This document shows positions 1-13,890 of a stretch of 64,000 bases of DNA, in pieces; within the stretch, counting starts at the first letter, position 1; every line of letters begins with the position of its first letter. A program made the translations under genes and the position numbers. The notes beneath the pieces are model-generated. The model was not told the origin of the DNA. It searched no databases and saw only the letters and a list, made by a program, of their open reading frames with translations. Origin of the DNA: Thiobacillus sp. 63-78 (GTDB lineage Bacteria > Pseudomonadota > Gammaproteobacteria > Burkholderiales > Thiobacillaceae); NCBI GenBank assembly GCA_001899765.1, contig MKWM01000018.1:1-64000 (forward strand). Reading direction: 5' to 3'.

Positions 1-177
1 CTGGCTGTCGTTCATGATGTCGTACACCATGCGGTGCACGTCCTTGTGGTCCATCGGCGGCAGGTTGATGCGGCGGATGTCGCCGTTGACGCGAATCATC
101 GGCGGCAGACCCGCCGACAGGTGCAGGTCGGACGCCTTGTTCTTGACGGCAAATGCCAGCAGTTCGGAAATATCCAC
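1..177 (-). CDS. pilT: Type IV pilus retraction ATPase PilT, N-terminal part
   Basis: The first 59 codons of a gene that runs off the left window edge. The protein begins VDISELLAFAVKNKASDLHL and continues with SAGLPPMIRVNGDIRRINLP, the typical PilT N-terminal domain. PilT is the cytoplasmic hexameric ATPase that powers pilus retraction and twitching. The Walker motifs lie outside the window, so activity cannot be judged. I chose the GTG at 177 because GAACGAGG lies just upstream at Shine-Dalgarno distance and no ATG precedes the conserved start. It is divergent from yggS, an arrangement common in proteobacteria. Confidence 0.9.
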   Translation of the reverse strand, partial: MDISELLAFAVKNKASDLHLSAGLPPMIRVNGDIRRINLPPMDHKDVHRMVYDIMNDSQ

Positions 178-264
178 GCGTGCCTCGTTCAGTGTTGGAT
201 GGGGTTTTGTCAGATAATAAGCGCTATGGATAACGGCCCGACAACACGCAAACTTGAGCCGGGG

Positions 265-969
265 ATGACGGCTGCGGATTCCACGCCAGCCGAGCGTTTG
301 CATGCCGTGCGGACGCGGATTGCGCACGCCGCCGCAGCGGCGGGACGCACGCCGGCGGCGGTGCAGTTGCTGGCGGTGAGCAAGACTTTCGATGCGGCGG
401 CGATACGCGCCATGGCCGCCTGCGGCCAGCGCGAATTCGGCGAGAATTATGCGCAGGAAGCGCTGGAAAAACAGGCGGCCCTGCACGACCTGCCGCTGGT
501 GTGGCACTTCATCGGACCGATCCAGCGCAACAAGACGCGGGCGATCGCCGAACATTTCAGCTGGGTGCACAGCGTCGACCGGCTGCAGATTGCCGAGCGC
601 CTGTCCGACCAGCGGCCGGCCGGCCTGCCGCCCCTGCAGACATGCATCGAGGTGAATGTCAGCGGTGAGGCGAGCAAGGGCGGCGTCGCCCCCATCGAAC
701 TGCCCGCGCTGGCGGATGCCGTATCGAAGTTGCCGCAGCTGCGGCTGCGCGGACTGATGGCGATTCCTGCGCCGACCGCCGACGCGGCGGCACAGCGTGC
801 CGCGTTCCGGCGAGTGCGTGAACTATTTGACGATCTGAACGCGCGCGGTCATGCGCTCGATACCCTGTCGATGGGCATGTCGGGCGATCTGGAAGCGGCG
901 ATTCTGGAGAGCGCGACCATCGTCCGGGTCGGAACCGCCCTCTTTGGTGAAAGGACCAGGTATGCATAA
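265..969 (+). CDS. yggS: YggS-family PLP-binding protein (PLP homeostasis)
   Basis: 234 residues, close to the family's usual length. The fold is that of the alanine-racemase N-terminal barrel. The PLP lysine is Lys40 in LAVSKTF, followed by the family motifs FGENYAQEA, WHFIGPIQRNK and MGMSGDLEAAI. Members bind pyridoxal phosphate and keep its cellular level balanced; no catalytic reaction is firmly assigned. I prefer the ATG at 265 because the protein then starts like other members. An in-frame ATG at 226 would add 13 residues, and neither start has a strong ribosome site. The stop codon overlaps the proC start by 8 bases, indicating one operon with proC and yggT. Confidence 0.92.
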   Translation: MTAADSTPAERLHAVRTRIAHAAAAAGRTPAAVQLLAVSKTFDAAAIRAMAACGQREFGENYAQEALEKQAALHDLPLVWHFIGPIQRNKTRAIAEHFSWVHSVDRLQIAERLSDQRPAGLPPLQTCIEVNVSGEASKGGVAPIELPALADAVSKLPQLRLRGLMAIPAPTADAAAQRAAFRRVRELFDDLNARGHALDTLSMGMSGDLEAAILESATIVRVGTALFGERTRYA

Positions 970-1777
970 AGTGAGTTTCATCGGCGGCGGCAACATGGCG
1001 GCCGCCATCATCGGCGGGCTGATCGCCAGCGGCGCCCAGCCCGCCGACATCGAAGTGGTGGAAATCAACGCCGACGCGCGGGCGCAACTGTCCGCGCGCT
1101 TCGGCGTCGTGGTCCATGCAGAGCTGTCACGCGCGCGCCTGCATCCCCTGGTCGTACTGGCGGTCAAGCCGCAGACCTTGCCGGAGGTGGCGTCCGCGCT
1201 GGCGTCGCGTCTGGCGGATCATCTGGTGATCTCGATCGTCGCCGGGGTGCGGCTGACGGACCTTGCGCGCTGGCTGGGCGGGCATCGGCGCATCGTGCGC
1301 ACCATGCCCAACACCCCCGCGCTGGTCCAGGCGGGAATTGCCGGCCTGTATGCGCCGCCGGATGTCGATCAGGCCGCGCGCTCGCAGGCCGAGGCGGTGT
1401 TACGGGCCGTGGGCGGCGTGGTGTGGGTGGAGGATGAAGCCCGGCTGGATGCGGTCACCGCGGTGTCGGGCAGCGGCCCGGCCTATGTGTTCTATTTCAT
1501 CGAATCGCTGGAGGCAGCAGCCGTGGCGCAAGGGCTGCCGGCCGCCACGGCGCGCCAACTGGCGCTGCAGACCTTCTTCGGCGCCGCCAAGCTGGCGCTC
1601 GAATCGGGCGAGGAACCGGCCGTCCTGCGCCAGCGTGTGACCTCCAAGGGCGGCACCACCGAACGCGGCGTTGCGGCGCTGGAGACGGCGGCAATCAAGC
1701 GGGGGATCGGCCAGGCAGTGGAGGCCGCCAGCCGGCGCAGCGCCGAACTGGGTGACGAACTGGGACGGCTCGCATGA
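962..1777 (+). CDS. proC: Pyrroline-5-carboxylate reductase
   Basis: 271 residues. It catalyses the last step of proline synthesis, NAD(P)H-dependent reduction of 1-pyrroline-5-carboxylate to proline, in the cytoplasm. The N-terminus has the Rossmann motif FIGGGNMAAAIIGGL. MPNTPALVQAG and the C-terminal signature around VSGSGPAYVFYFIE and SKGGTTERGVAAL are intact. The ATG lies inside the end of yggS, so translation is probably coupled. The yggS-proC-yggT order is widely conserved in Proteobacteria. Confidence 0.96.
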   Translation: MHKVSFIGGGNMAAAIIGGLIASGAQPADIEVVEINADARAQLSARFGVVVHAELSRARLHPLVVLAVKPQTLPEVASALASRLADHLVISIVAGVRLTDLARWLGGHRRIVRTMPNTPALVQAGIAGLYAPPDVDQAARSQAEAVLRAVGGVVWVEDEARLDAVTAVSGSGPAYVFYFIESLEAAAVAQGLPAATARQLALQTFFGAAKLALESGEEPAVLRQRVTSKGGTTERGVAALETAAIKRGIGQAVEAASRRSAELGDELGRLA

Positions 1778-1796
1778 TTCAAAAAACCATGGTTGA

Positions 1797-1931
1797 ACCA
1801 CAGAGACACAGAGCGCACAGAGGAAAACCAGTGCGCGACAGAATCCCGAGGATTCGCCCGCTGGGTGAGAGGCATGCTCTCGGCAAGCCCTTGTGTCTCT
1901 GGTTTTCTCTGTGTCTCTGTGCCTCTGTGGT
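1797..1931. repeat. CACAGAG-type inverted-repeat element, copy 1
   Basis: An imperfect inverted repeat filling most of the proC-yggT spacer. The left arm (1797-1830) is built from short direct repeats of the ACCACAGAG/CACAGAG type ending in AAAACC. The right arm (1901-1931) is its reverse complement, starting GGTTTTCTCTG and ending CCTCTGTGGT. About 70 bases of unrelated sequence lie between the arms. RNA from it could fold into a long hairpin ending 12 bases before the yggT start codon. The same arms recur at 31813-31948 with a different centre. No transposase is attached. Function is unknown. Confidence 0.8.
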
Positions 1932-1943
1932 GAGGGGGGTGGC

Positions 1944-2519
1944 ATGATTTCCGGCGCGCTGATCTTCCTGATCCAGACACTGGGCAACCTGTTCGTGATT
2001 GCCGTGTTGCTGCGCTTCATGATGCAGCTGTTCCGGGTGCCGTTTCGCAATCCTTTTGCGCAATTCATCGTCGCCGTCACCGATTTTGCGGTCAAACCCG
2101 CGCGCCGTGTGATGCCGGGTCTGTATGGCCTGGACTGGGCCTGCCTGCTGCTCGCCTGGCTGGTCGAGCTGGTGGTGGTGACGTCGGCTTACTGGCTGAA
2201 CGGCTTTCCGTTCGCCCTGGCGGGCGTCAAGGTATGGCCGGTAATGTTCGGACTGGCGGCGGTGCGCCTGATCAGTCTGACGGTGTACATGATCATCGGT
2301 CTGACCGTGTTGCGTGCCGTGTTGTCATGGGTCAACCAGAATACGCCGTTGATGCCGGTGGTCTATGAACTGACCGAACCCTTCCTGCGTCCCTTGCGGC
2401 GCATCGTCCCGATGGTCGGCCAGGTCGATTTGACGCCGCTGGTGCTGTTCATCCTGTGCCAGCTGGTTCTGATGGTCCCGGTGATGGCGCTGGAACGTGT
2501 GTTGCTTGGTTCGCTCTGA
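1944..2519 (+). CDS. yggT: YggT family integral membrane protein
   Basis: 191 residues with two tandem YggT units, each with hydrophobic helices and the recurrent pattern ending in PFLRPLRRIVP (second copy) and PARRVMPG (first copy). The family lies in the inner membrane and is linked by context to cell division or osmotic tolerance; its biochemical role is not established. The ATG is preceded by GAGGGGGG, which falls just outside the right arm of the inverted-repeat element. It overlaps the next gene, so it is operonic with proC and yggU. Confidence 0.9.
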   Translation: MISGALIFLIQTLGNLFVIAVLLRFMMQLFRVPFRNPFAQFIVAVTDFAVKPARRVMPGLYGLDWACLLLAWLVELVVVTSAYWLNGFPFALAGVKVWPVMFGLAAVRLISLTVYMIIGLTVLRAVLSWVNQNTPLMPVVYELTEPFLRPLRRIVPMVGQVDLTPLVLFILCQLVLMVPVMALERVLLGSL

Positions 2520-2820
2520 ACAGCCCCCCGTCTGGGCGCGCCGCAACGGCGCGGATTGGCTGCTGGAACTGCACGTGCAGCCCGGGGCGAAAACCACCGC
2601 CGTGGTGGGCGAGCATGGCGGCCGCCTGAAACTAAAGATTGCCGCGCCAGCGGTCGATAACAAGGCGAATGCGCATCTGCTGGCCTGGCTGGCTACGCAA
2701 CTGGGGCTGCCGAAGTCGGCGGTGCGCCTGGTGCGGGGCGAAAGCTCGCGGCAGAAGACCGTGGCGGTGTGCGGGGTCGACGCCCCCTGGCGTGAAATCG
2801 GAAAAAACAGTCAAACATGA
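2497..2820 (+). CDS. yggU: DUF167 / YggU family small protein
   Basis: About 107 residues. LELHVQPGAKTTAVVGEHGG, KLKIAAPAVDNKANAHL and the RGESSRQKTVAV block match the DUF167 (YggU) family, small cytoplasmic proteins of unknown function that usually follow yggT. The start is uncertain: there is no ATG, and GTG at 2497 or TTG at 2506 are the candidates, both overlapping the end of yggT. The TTG start gives an N-terminus closer in length to relatives. The stop codon overlaps the ATG of the GTPase gene (ATGA). Confidence 0.88.
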   Translation: MCCLVRSEQPPVWARRNGADWLLELHVQPGAKTTAVVGEHGGRLKLKIAAPAVDNKANAHLLAWLATQLGLPKSAVRLVRGESSRQKTVAVCGVDAPWREIGKNSQT

Positions 2821-4721
2821 GCATCCATCTGGAACAGGAAGTCGCCGAATACAGCGAACGGCGCTTGCGGCTGGCCACCGCGATCACCGACTACGCCGAC
2901 TGGCTCGACCGCCAGCACGGCATCGACGCCGAGCGCACCCTGCGGCTGGCCGATACCGCGTCCGGCCTGCGTCAGGACAAGCTGGTGGTGGCGTTCGTCG
3001 CCGAGTTTTCGCGCGGCAAGACCGAGCTCATCAACGCCCTGTTCTTTGCCAGCCACGGCCAGCGCCTGCTGCCGTCCGACGCCGGGCGCACCACCATGTG
3101 TCCGACCGAACTGTTCGCCAATGCGGACGAGCTTCCCAGCCTGTGCCTGCTGCCGATCGAAACGCGCCGCCGCAGCGACTCGCTGGCGCGCTTGAAGCAC
3201 ATGCCGATCGAGTGGTGCAGGATATTGCTCGACCCCGCCGACCCGCGCCAACTGCAGGAAAGCCTGAAAAAACTGACCGAGACCAAGTCCATGCCGGCCG
3301 TGGACGCCATCGAACTCGGCCTGTGGAACGGCGAGGATGCCGGTGAACGTCATCTGCTGCGCGCGGACGGCACCGTGGACGTACCGGCCTGGCGCTATGC
3401 CATGGTGAATTATCCGCATCCCCTGCTGCAAGCCGGGCTGACGATCCTCGATACCCCGGGCCTCAATGCGCTGGGCGCCGAACCCGAGCTCACCCTGTCG
3501 GTGATCCCGAACGCGCACGCGGTGATGTATCTGCTGGCCACCGATACCGGCGTGACCCGCTCGGATCTCGAAATCTGGCAGAAACACGTCCACCGCCATT
3601 CCAACTATCACGTGGCGATCCTCAACAAGATCGACATGCTGTGGGACGAACTCAAGAGCGATGCCGAGGTGCAGGCGACCATCGAGCGCCAGGCGGAGGA
3701 AACCGCGCGCGTGCTGAAGCTGCCGCGCAGTCGCGTATTCGCCGTGTCGGCGCAGAAGGCGCTGGCCGCCACCATCCGCGGCGATGCGGCGTTGCGCGTG
3801 CGTTCCGGCATCGAAGCGCTGGAATATCTATTGGCGCATCAGGTCATCCCCGCGCGTCGCGACATGCTCTACCATGCGGTCAGCCGCGAAGTGACGGCCC
3901 TGCTCGACGAGAGTCGGGTGGATCTGGCCGCGCGGCTCAAGCGCAACAGCGACGAACTGATCCAGCTGACCCAGCTGTCGGGCAAGAATCGCGAACTGAT
4001 CGAACAGACACGCGCCAGCCTGCAACTGGAAAAGGACAGCTACGACGCGACGGCCAGCCAGTTCCGCACCACCCGGAAAATGGTGCAGGAGCAGGGCGAA
4101 CACCTGCTTTCGAATCTGTCGGCGGATACGCTGGACGCGATTCTGCAGAGCGGCCGCGCAGCCATGGAAATCAGCTGGACCACCCGCGGACTGACCGGCG
4201 GCATTCGCCACCTGAGCGAAGAGATGGGCAAACGTTTCCAGCAGGCGACCCGACTGGCCGACAGCATGCTGGATGCGCTCGAACAGGCCTATATGCGTTT
4301 TCATCACACACACAAGCTGCCAAAGATGCAGGTGCCGCGGCTGGACCTGGGGGTCTATCGCAACCGGCTGGATACCTTGATGCGCGAGACGGAAGCCTTC
4401 TGCAAGGATCCTGCCAACCTGATGCTGGAAAAACGTTTCATGATCCGGCGTTTTTATGCCGGACTGGCCGAGGAGGCACGCAAGGCGTTCAAACTTGCGC
4501 GGCTGGAAGCGGAACGCTGGCTGCGCATCGCGCTCGACCCCATCATGACGCGCATCCGCGAGCACAAGCAATATCTCGATACGCGGCTGGCCAGCCTGCA
4601 GCGAATTCTGGAAAACATGGGCACGCTGCATGGCCGCATGGTGCAGATCAAGCAGGAAATCAACACGCTGCGCCACGACAAGGTGGAGCTCGGACGCATG
4701 GCCGGGCAGCTCGCGGCTTAG
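2817..4721 (+). CDS. Dynamin-family large GTPase
   Basis: 634 residues. The GTPase domain shows G1 AEFSRGKT with Lys68, G3 DTPG at residues 212-215 and G4 NKID at 270-273. Long helical, charged segments follow (roughly residues 350-634), as in dynamin-like stalks. I see no clear transmembrane helix, so it is probably cytoplasmic or peripheral. Bacterial dynamins remodel or protect membranes, but no substrate can be named here. It is translationally coupled (ATGA) to yggU at the end of the yggS operon, so it is probably co-transcribed with the YggT membrane protein. Confident in family, not in role. Confidence 0.85.
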   Translation: MSIHLEQEVAEYSERRLRLATAITDYADWLDRQHGIDAERTLRLADTASGLRQDKLVVAFVAEFSRGKTELINALFFASHGQRLLPSDAGRTTMCPTELFANADELPSLCLLPIETRRRSDSLARLKHMPIEWCRILLDPADPRQLQESLKKLTETKSMPAVDAIELGLWNGEDAGERHLLRADGTVDVPAWRYAMVNYPHPLLQAGLTILDTPGLNALGAEPELTLSVIPNAHAVMYLLATDTGVTRSDLEIWQKHVHRHSNYHVAILNKIDMLWDELKSDAEVQATIERQAEETARVLKLPRSRVFAVSAQKALAATIRGDAALRVRSGIEALEYLLAHQVIPARRDMLYHAVSREVTALLDESRVDLAARLKRNSDELIQLTQLSGKNRELIEQTRASLQLEKDSYDATASQFRTTRKMVQEQGEHLLSNLSADTLDAILQSGRAAMEISWTTRGLTGGIRHLSEEMGKRFQQATRLADSMLDALEQAYMRFHHTHKLPKMQVPRLDLGVYRNRLDTLMRETEAFCKDPANLMLEKRFMIRRFYAGLAEEARKAFKLARLEAERWLRIALDPIMTRIREHKQYLDTRLASLQRILENMGTLHGRMVQIKQEINTLRHDKVELGRMAGQLAA

Positions 4722-4812
4722 CCCGCGACAGGAACAGGCTGCTCGGTCGGCCAGGCGATTCATCGAGCAGCTCACTGCGCAAGGTGCTCGGTTTACTGAA
4801 GAAAGGCGAGGC

Positions 4813-5658
4813 CTACGGGGCCACGACGCGCCGGGCCTGATACACCAGCAGCGGTAGCGCAAGGCGATTGATGAAATTGGGCAGGCGCAGCGGCTTGAGC
4901 AGCATCTTCACCGTCATGTCGTATGGATAGGCGATGCGTGCCCAATGCCCCGCCATGTGCTGAAAGCGCTGAAAATCCTGCGGGCCGAATGTCTGATCCG
5001 GGTGGTGCACGGTCACCGCATTCTTCAGCGCGAGGTAGGCATCCTCCTGACCGATCTCGCTCAGCCGATGGCGCAGCACGCGCGCCACTTGCCAGCGTGA
5101 CGGGTGCTCTGTCTCCCGATAGCGCAGAAAAAAATGATAGAAATATTTGTAGTGTCCCACTTCATCATGATGGATATGCCCCGTCAGCGCGGACAACACC
5201 GGCTCCGGGCTGACCTGATGCAACAGGCCATACAGCCCCGAGGTGCCGGTTTCGATGACGCAACGTGCAACCATCTCCAGCGCGCGCGTGGGCGCCAGCA
5301 ACTCGGGTTTGCAATAGGGGCGATAATCGGCACAGAATCCGTCGAACGCCGCGGGCCAGTCAAACCCCGGCCACACCGTCTCCACGTAGCGCCGCAGAGC
5401 CCGCCCGTGCTGCAGCTCTTCCGGTTCCCATTGCTCACGCAGCCAGCCACTGGCTTCGGAATCGTCCGCCATGTAGTCCAGCAGATTCCGGGTATACAAG
5501 TCAGACAGGCTTTCCACGAACGATGCGGCGGCCAGCACATACAACCAGGTGTCCTCGCGGACGATACGTTCATGCGCGATGCGGTCAAACGCAATCTGGT
5601 CGATCGACCAGCGATGGTGCGGCGTAGCGGGAGACGGTCGGGTATCCGGTGTCGGCAT
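4813..5658 (-). CDS. Ferritin-like di-iron protein of unknown function
   Basis: 281 residues, all-helical. Likely metal ligands are Glu49 (FVESLSDL), the EELQH block (Glu80/81, His84), a glutamate in ALEMVARCVIETG, and HHDEVGHYKYF, which supplies an ExxH pair. This is the two-fold E...ExxH pattern of ferritin-like di-iron oxidases and hydroxylases. No signal peptide, so cytoplasmic. The substrate is unknown. The ATG at 5658 has AGGCGA upstream. It is a single gene between two plus-strand operons, with its own promoter and a palindrome overlapping the predicted transcription start. Confidence 0.72.
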   Translation of the reverse strand: MPTPDTRPSPATPHHRWSIDQIAFDRIAHERIVREDTWLYVLAAASFVESLSDLYTRNLLDYMADDSEASGWLREQWEPEELQHGRALRRYVETVWPGFDWPAAFDGFCADYRPYCKPELLAPTRALEMVARCVIETGTSGLYGLLHQVSPEPVLSALTGHIHHDEVGHYKYFYHFFLRYRETEHPSRWQVARVLRHRLSEIGQEDAYLALKNAVTVHHPDQTFGPQDFQRFQHMAGHWARIAYPYDMTVKMLLKPLRLPNFINRLALPLLVYQARRVVAP

Positions 5659-5679
5659 GGGGGTCGCCTGATTGATACG

Positions 5680-5721
5680 CTAGTCAGACTAGGATAATCG
5701 CCGCAGGTTCGCCACTGTCAA
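5680..5721 (-). promoter_or_regulatory. Promoter of the ferritin-like gene with palindromic operator
   Basis: On the minus strand, TTGACA (5721-5716) is followed after 16 bases by GATTAT (5699-5694). This predicts a transcription start near 5687. Exactly there lies the 13-bp palindrome CTAGTCAGACTAG (5680-5692). A palindrome over the start site is the usual geometry of a repressor operator. No regulator gene is adjacent, so the cognate protein is unknown. Promoter assignment is by eye. Confidence 0.5.
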
Positions 5722-5939
5722 AATCATCCCGTGGCGCGCCGGTAACCGGAATGGAATTTTCCGGGGCAACGGCACTCCCAGCTTCTAGCGCCCGTCCGGC
5801 GCCAACCCTTGCCACAACAAGGACTGGGCGCGCAAGAAATATTGCCGCCCGGACCGGACGGGATTAAAATGCCGCACTTTTCGCTTAAATTTTGCGGCTT
5901 GCCCCTGGGCAGGCCGCTGTTGCCTGAGCCTACACCACA

Positions 5940-11875
<5,936 letters not shown>

Positions 11876-11937
11876 CGCCCGCCGCGCGCGGGGGCGGCAG
11901 GCCGCACCCGTGTCCGTCCAGCGGGGTATGCTGCGGC

Positions 11938-13395
11938 ATGGCCATCGACCGCTCTTGCCGGATGCTTTCAGCACCTTACTACCCACGTTCATTCACCATC
12001 CTGGTCATCGTCGCCATGGGCGTGCTGATCGTGCCGCTCGCCAGCGGCCTGATCAATGCGGTGCACGTGCTGCAGGGCGTGGTCGACACCCAGCGCCAGT
12101 TCACCCGCAGCAGCCTCGCGGTCACGCGCGACGTGCGCCAGATCGTCGAATCGGTCAGTCAGTTGCAGCGCGCCGCGGGGCAATACCATTTGTTGAAGGA
12201 TGCCGAACTGGGCCCGGCCTTGCGGCAAAGCTTCGACGAACTGCACGCCCAGCTGGCGCAACTCGACACGCTGCTCGCCGACCCCCGTTCGCGCACCGCA
12301 CTGGCCACGCTGCAGGCACGCAGCCAGGCGCTGTATCGTCAGGTGCGGCCGGGCGAATTCCTGGCCAGCGAACAGTTCCAGGCGCTCGGCCCGGCTTTCG
12401 ACAGCCTGCATGATGTCGCGCGCACGCTGCTCGTCCAGGCGGACACCGCGGTGCAGCGCGAATTGCAGACGCTGGAAGGAACCGTGCAGGCCACCCGCCG
12501 GCGGCTGATCCTCCTGGCGCTGGCATTGATTCCGTTGACGCTGCTGCTGGCCGCCGTGTTTTCCTGGATGATCAACCGTCCGATCAAACAGCTCAAATCG
12601 TCGATCCAGCAGCTCGGTCTGGCCGACCTGCGCCCCCTGCCTGCCATCAGCGGGCCGCAGGACATCGTCGAACTGGGGCGGGAAATCGACTGGCTGCGCC
12701 AGCGCCTGCAGGCGCTGGAAGAGCAGAAACTGCGTTTCCTGCGCCACGTGTCGCATGAACTGAAAACGCCGCTCGCCTCGCTGCGCGAAGGCGTGGCGCT
12801 GTTGAAAGACGAACTGGCGGGCAGTCTCAACCTGCGCCAGCGCAGCATCGTCGGCATCATGGACAGCGGCAGCCGCGACCTGCAGAAACGCATCGAAGAC
12901 CTGATCCGCTACAGCAGCATGGTGCGCGGGGCGGCCCCTGCGCCCGCCACGCCGCACGCGCTGAGCGACACACTGAACACCGTTCTGGCACGGCAAAAAC
13001 TGGCGCTCGATGCGCGCCGTATCGAGGTCGTGACGGCGTTTGCGGCGCCGGTGCTCCACACCGAACGCGGCCAGCTGGAAACCATACTCGACAATCTGTT
13101 GTCGAATGCGGTCAAATTCAGTCCCGAGGGCGGGCGCATCCTGGTGAAGAGCGTGGCGGTCGAGGGCTCGGTCGAAGTCTGGGTATGCGATCAGGGCGAT
13201 GGCATCCCCGAAGACGAGCGCGCGCGCGTCTTCGAGCCGTTTTTTCAGGGCGCGCGTCAACCGGCGAGCACGGTGCGGGGCAGCGGACTCGGCCTGTCGA
13301 TCGTGCGCGAGTCGCTGCGAGCGGTCGGCGGCGACGCCGAGGTGATCGACCATCCGCCCTGGTCGACCTGTTTCCGGCTACGCTGGCCCCATTAA
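11938..13395 (+). CDS. glrK: Sensor histidine kinase, GlrK/QseE type
   Basis: About 485 residues. A transmembrane helix (FTILVIVAMGVLIVPLASG) is followed by a roughly 150-residue helical periplasmic part, a second helix (LILLALALIPLTLLLAAVFSW), a HAMP-like linker, and the phospho-acceptor His273 in RHVSHELKTP. The ATPase domain has DNLLSNAVKFS (N box), CDQGDGIPEDE (G1) and GSGLGLSIV (G2). The neighbours are a QseG-like lipoprotein and a sigma54 activator, the glrK-qseG-glrR order of enterobacteria, which supports this assignment over a generic kinase. An ATG at 11962 is an alternative start. The three genes are tightly packed and probably one operon. Confidence 0.85.
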   Translation: MAIDRSCRMLSAPYYPRSFTILVIVAMGVLIVPLASGLINAVHVLQGVVDTQRQFTRSSLAVTRDVRQIVESVSQLQRAAGQYHLLKDAELGPALRQSFDELHAQLAQLDTLLADPRSRTALATLQARSQALYRQVRPGEFLASEQFQALGPAFDSLHDVARTLLVQADTAVQRELQTLEGTVQATRRRLILLALALIPLTLLLAAVFSWMINRPIKQLKSSIQQLGLADLRPLPAISGPQDIVELGREIDWLRQRLQALEEQKLRFLRHVSHELKTPLASLREGVALLKDELAGSLNLRQRSIVGIMDSGSRDLQKRIEDLIRYSSMVRGAAPAPATPHALSDTLNTVLARQKLALDARRIEVVTAFAAPVLHTERGQLETILDNLLSNAVKFSPEGGRILVKSVAVEGSVEVWVCDQGDGIPEDERARVFEPFFQGARQPASTVRGSGLGLSIVRESLRAVGGDAEVIDHPPWSTCFRLRWPH

Positions 13396-13410
13396 CCCGA
13401 CACGCAACGA

Positions 13411-13890
13411 ATGACCTTCAAATCCGTCCTGCTGGCCAGTCTTTTGCTGACGCTGAACGCCTGCGTCGTCCCGCCGCTGCCCGGCCAGACGACGGCTCCC
13501 GTCAGCCGGGCATCCGGCATGAGTGCGTCGGCACTCTTGAGCGAGCTGTCGCGGGTGGCGGCGCTATCGCCCGAACAGCGTCGGCGCGAATTGGCCGCGC
13601 TGGACAATGAGCGCCGCCTGGACGACCTCAAACGCTTCCAGCAGGCCGCCCTGCTGGAGCGCGAAGAGAGCGTGGACGCGTACGAACGCAGCCTCCGGAG
13701 CCTGGCTGCGATCGACGACGCCGATCCTCGCGCGCATACGCTGCTCGACCTGATGAAGAAATCGCTCACGGCGCGTATCGAGCTCCGGCAGCAGACCGCA
13801 CGCGCGCAGGAACTGCAGGACAAGCTCGACCAGATCAAGGCGCTGGAAAAAACCCTGCAGCAGCGCAACACGCTGCCCAAGCCGCCATGA
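13411..13890 (+). CDS. QseG-like lipoprotein
   Basis: 159 residues. A signal peptide ends in a lipobox (LNAC, Cys18), so the mature protein should be lipid-anchored. The rest is charged and helical, probably coiled coil, with no enzyme motif. Its place between the kinase and the sigma54 response regulator matches qseG in the enterobacterial glrK-qseG-glrR operon, where the outer-membrane lipoprotein binds and stimulates the kinase. That role is inferred from position and architecture. The stop overlaps the glrR start by 4 bases. Confidence 0.75.
   Translation: MTFKSVLLASLLLTLNACVVPPLPGQTTAPVSRASGMSASALLSELSRVAALSPEQRRRELAALDNERRLDDLKRFQQAALLEREESVDAYERSLRSLAAIDDADPRAHTLLDLMKKSLTARIELRQQTARAQELQDKLDQIKALEKTLQQRNTLPKPP

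Noticed and set aside
1797-1931. CACAGAG units as a CRISPR array
   Set aside because: The units are short, adjacent and form complementary arms; there are no regular unique spacers and no cas genes.
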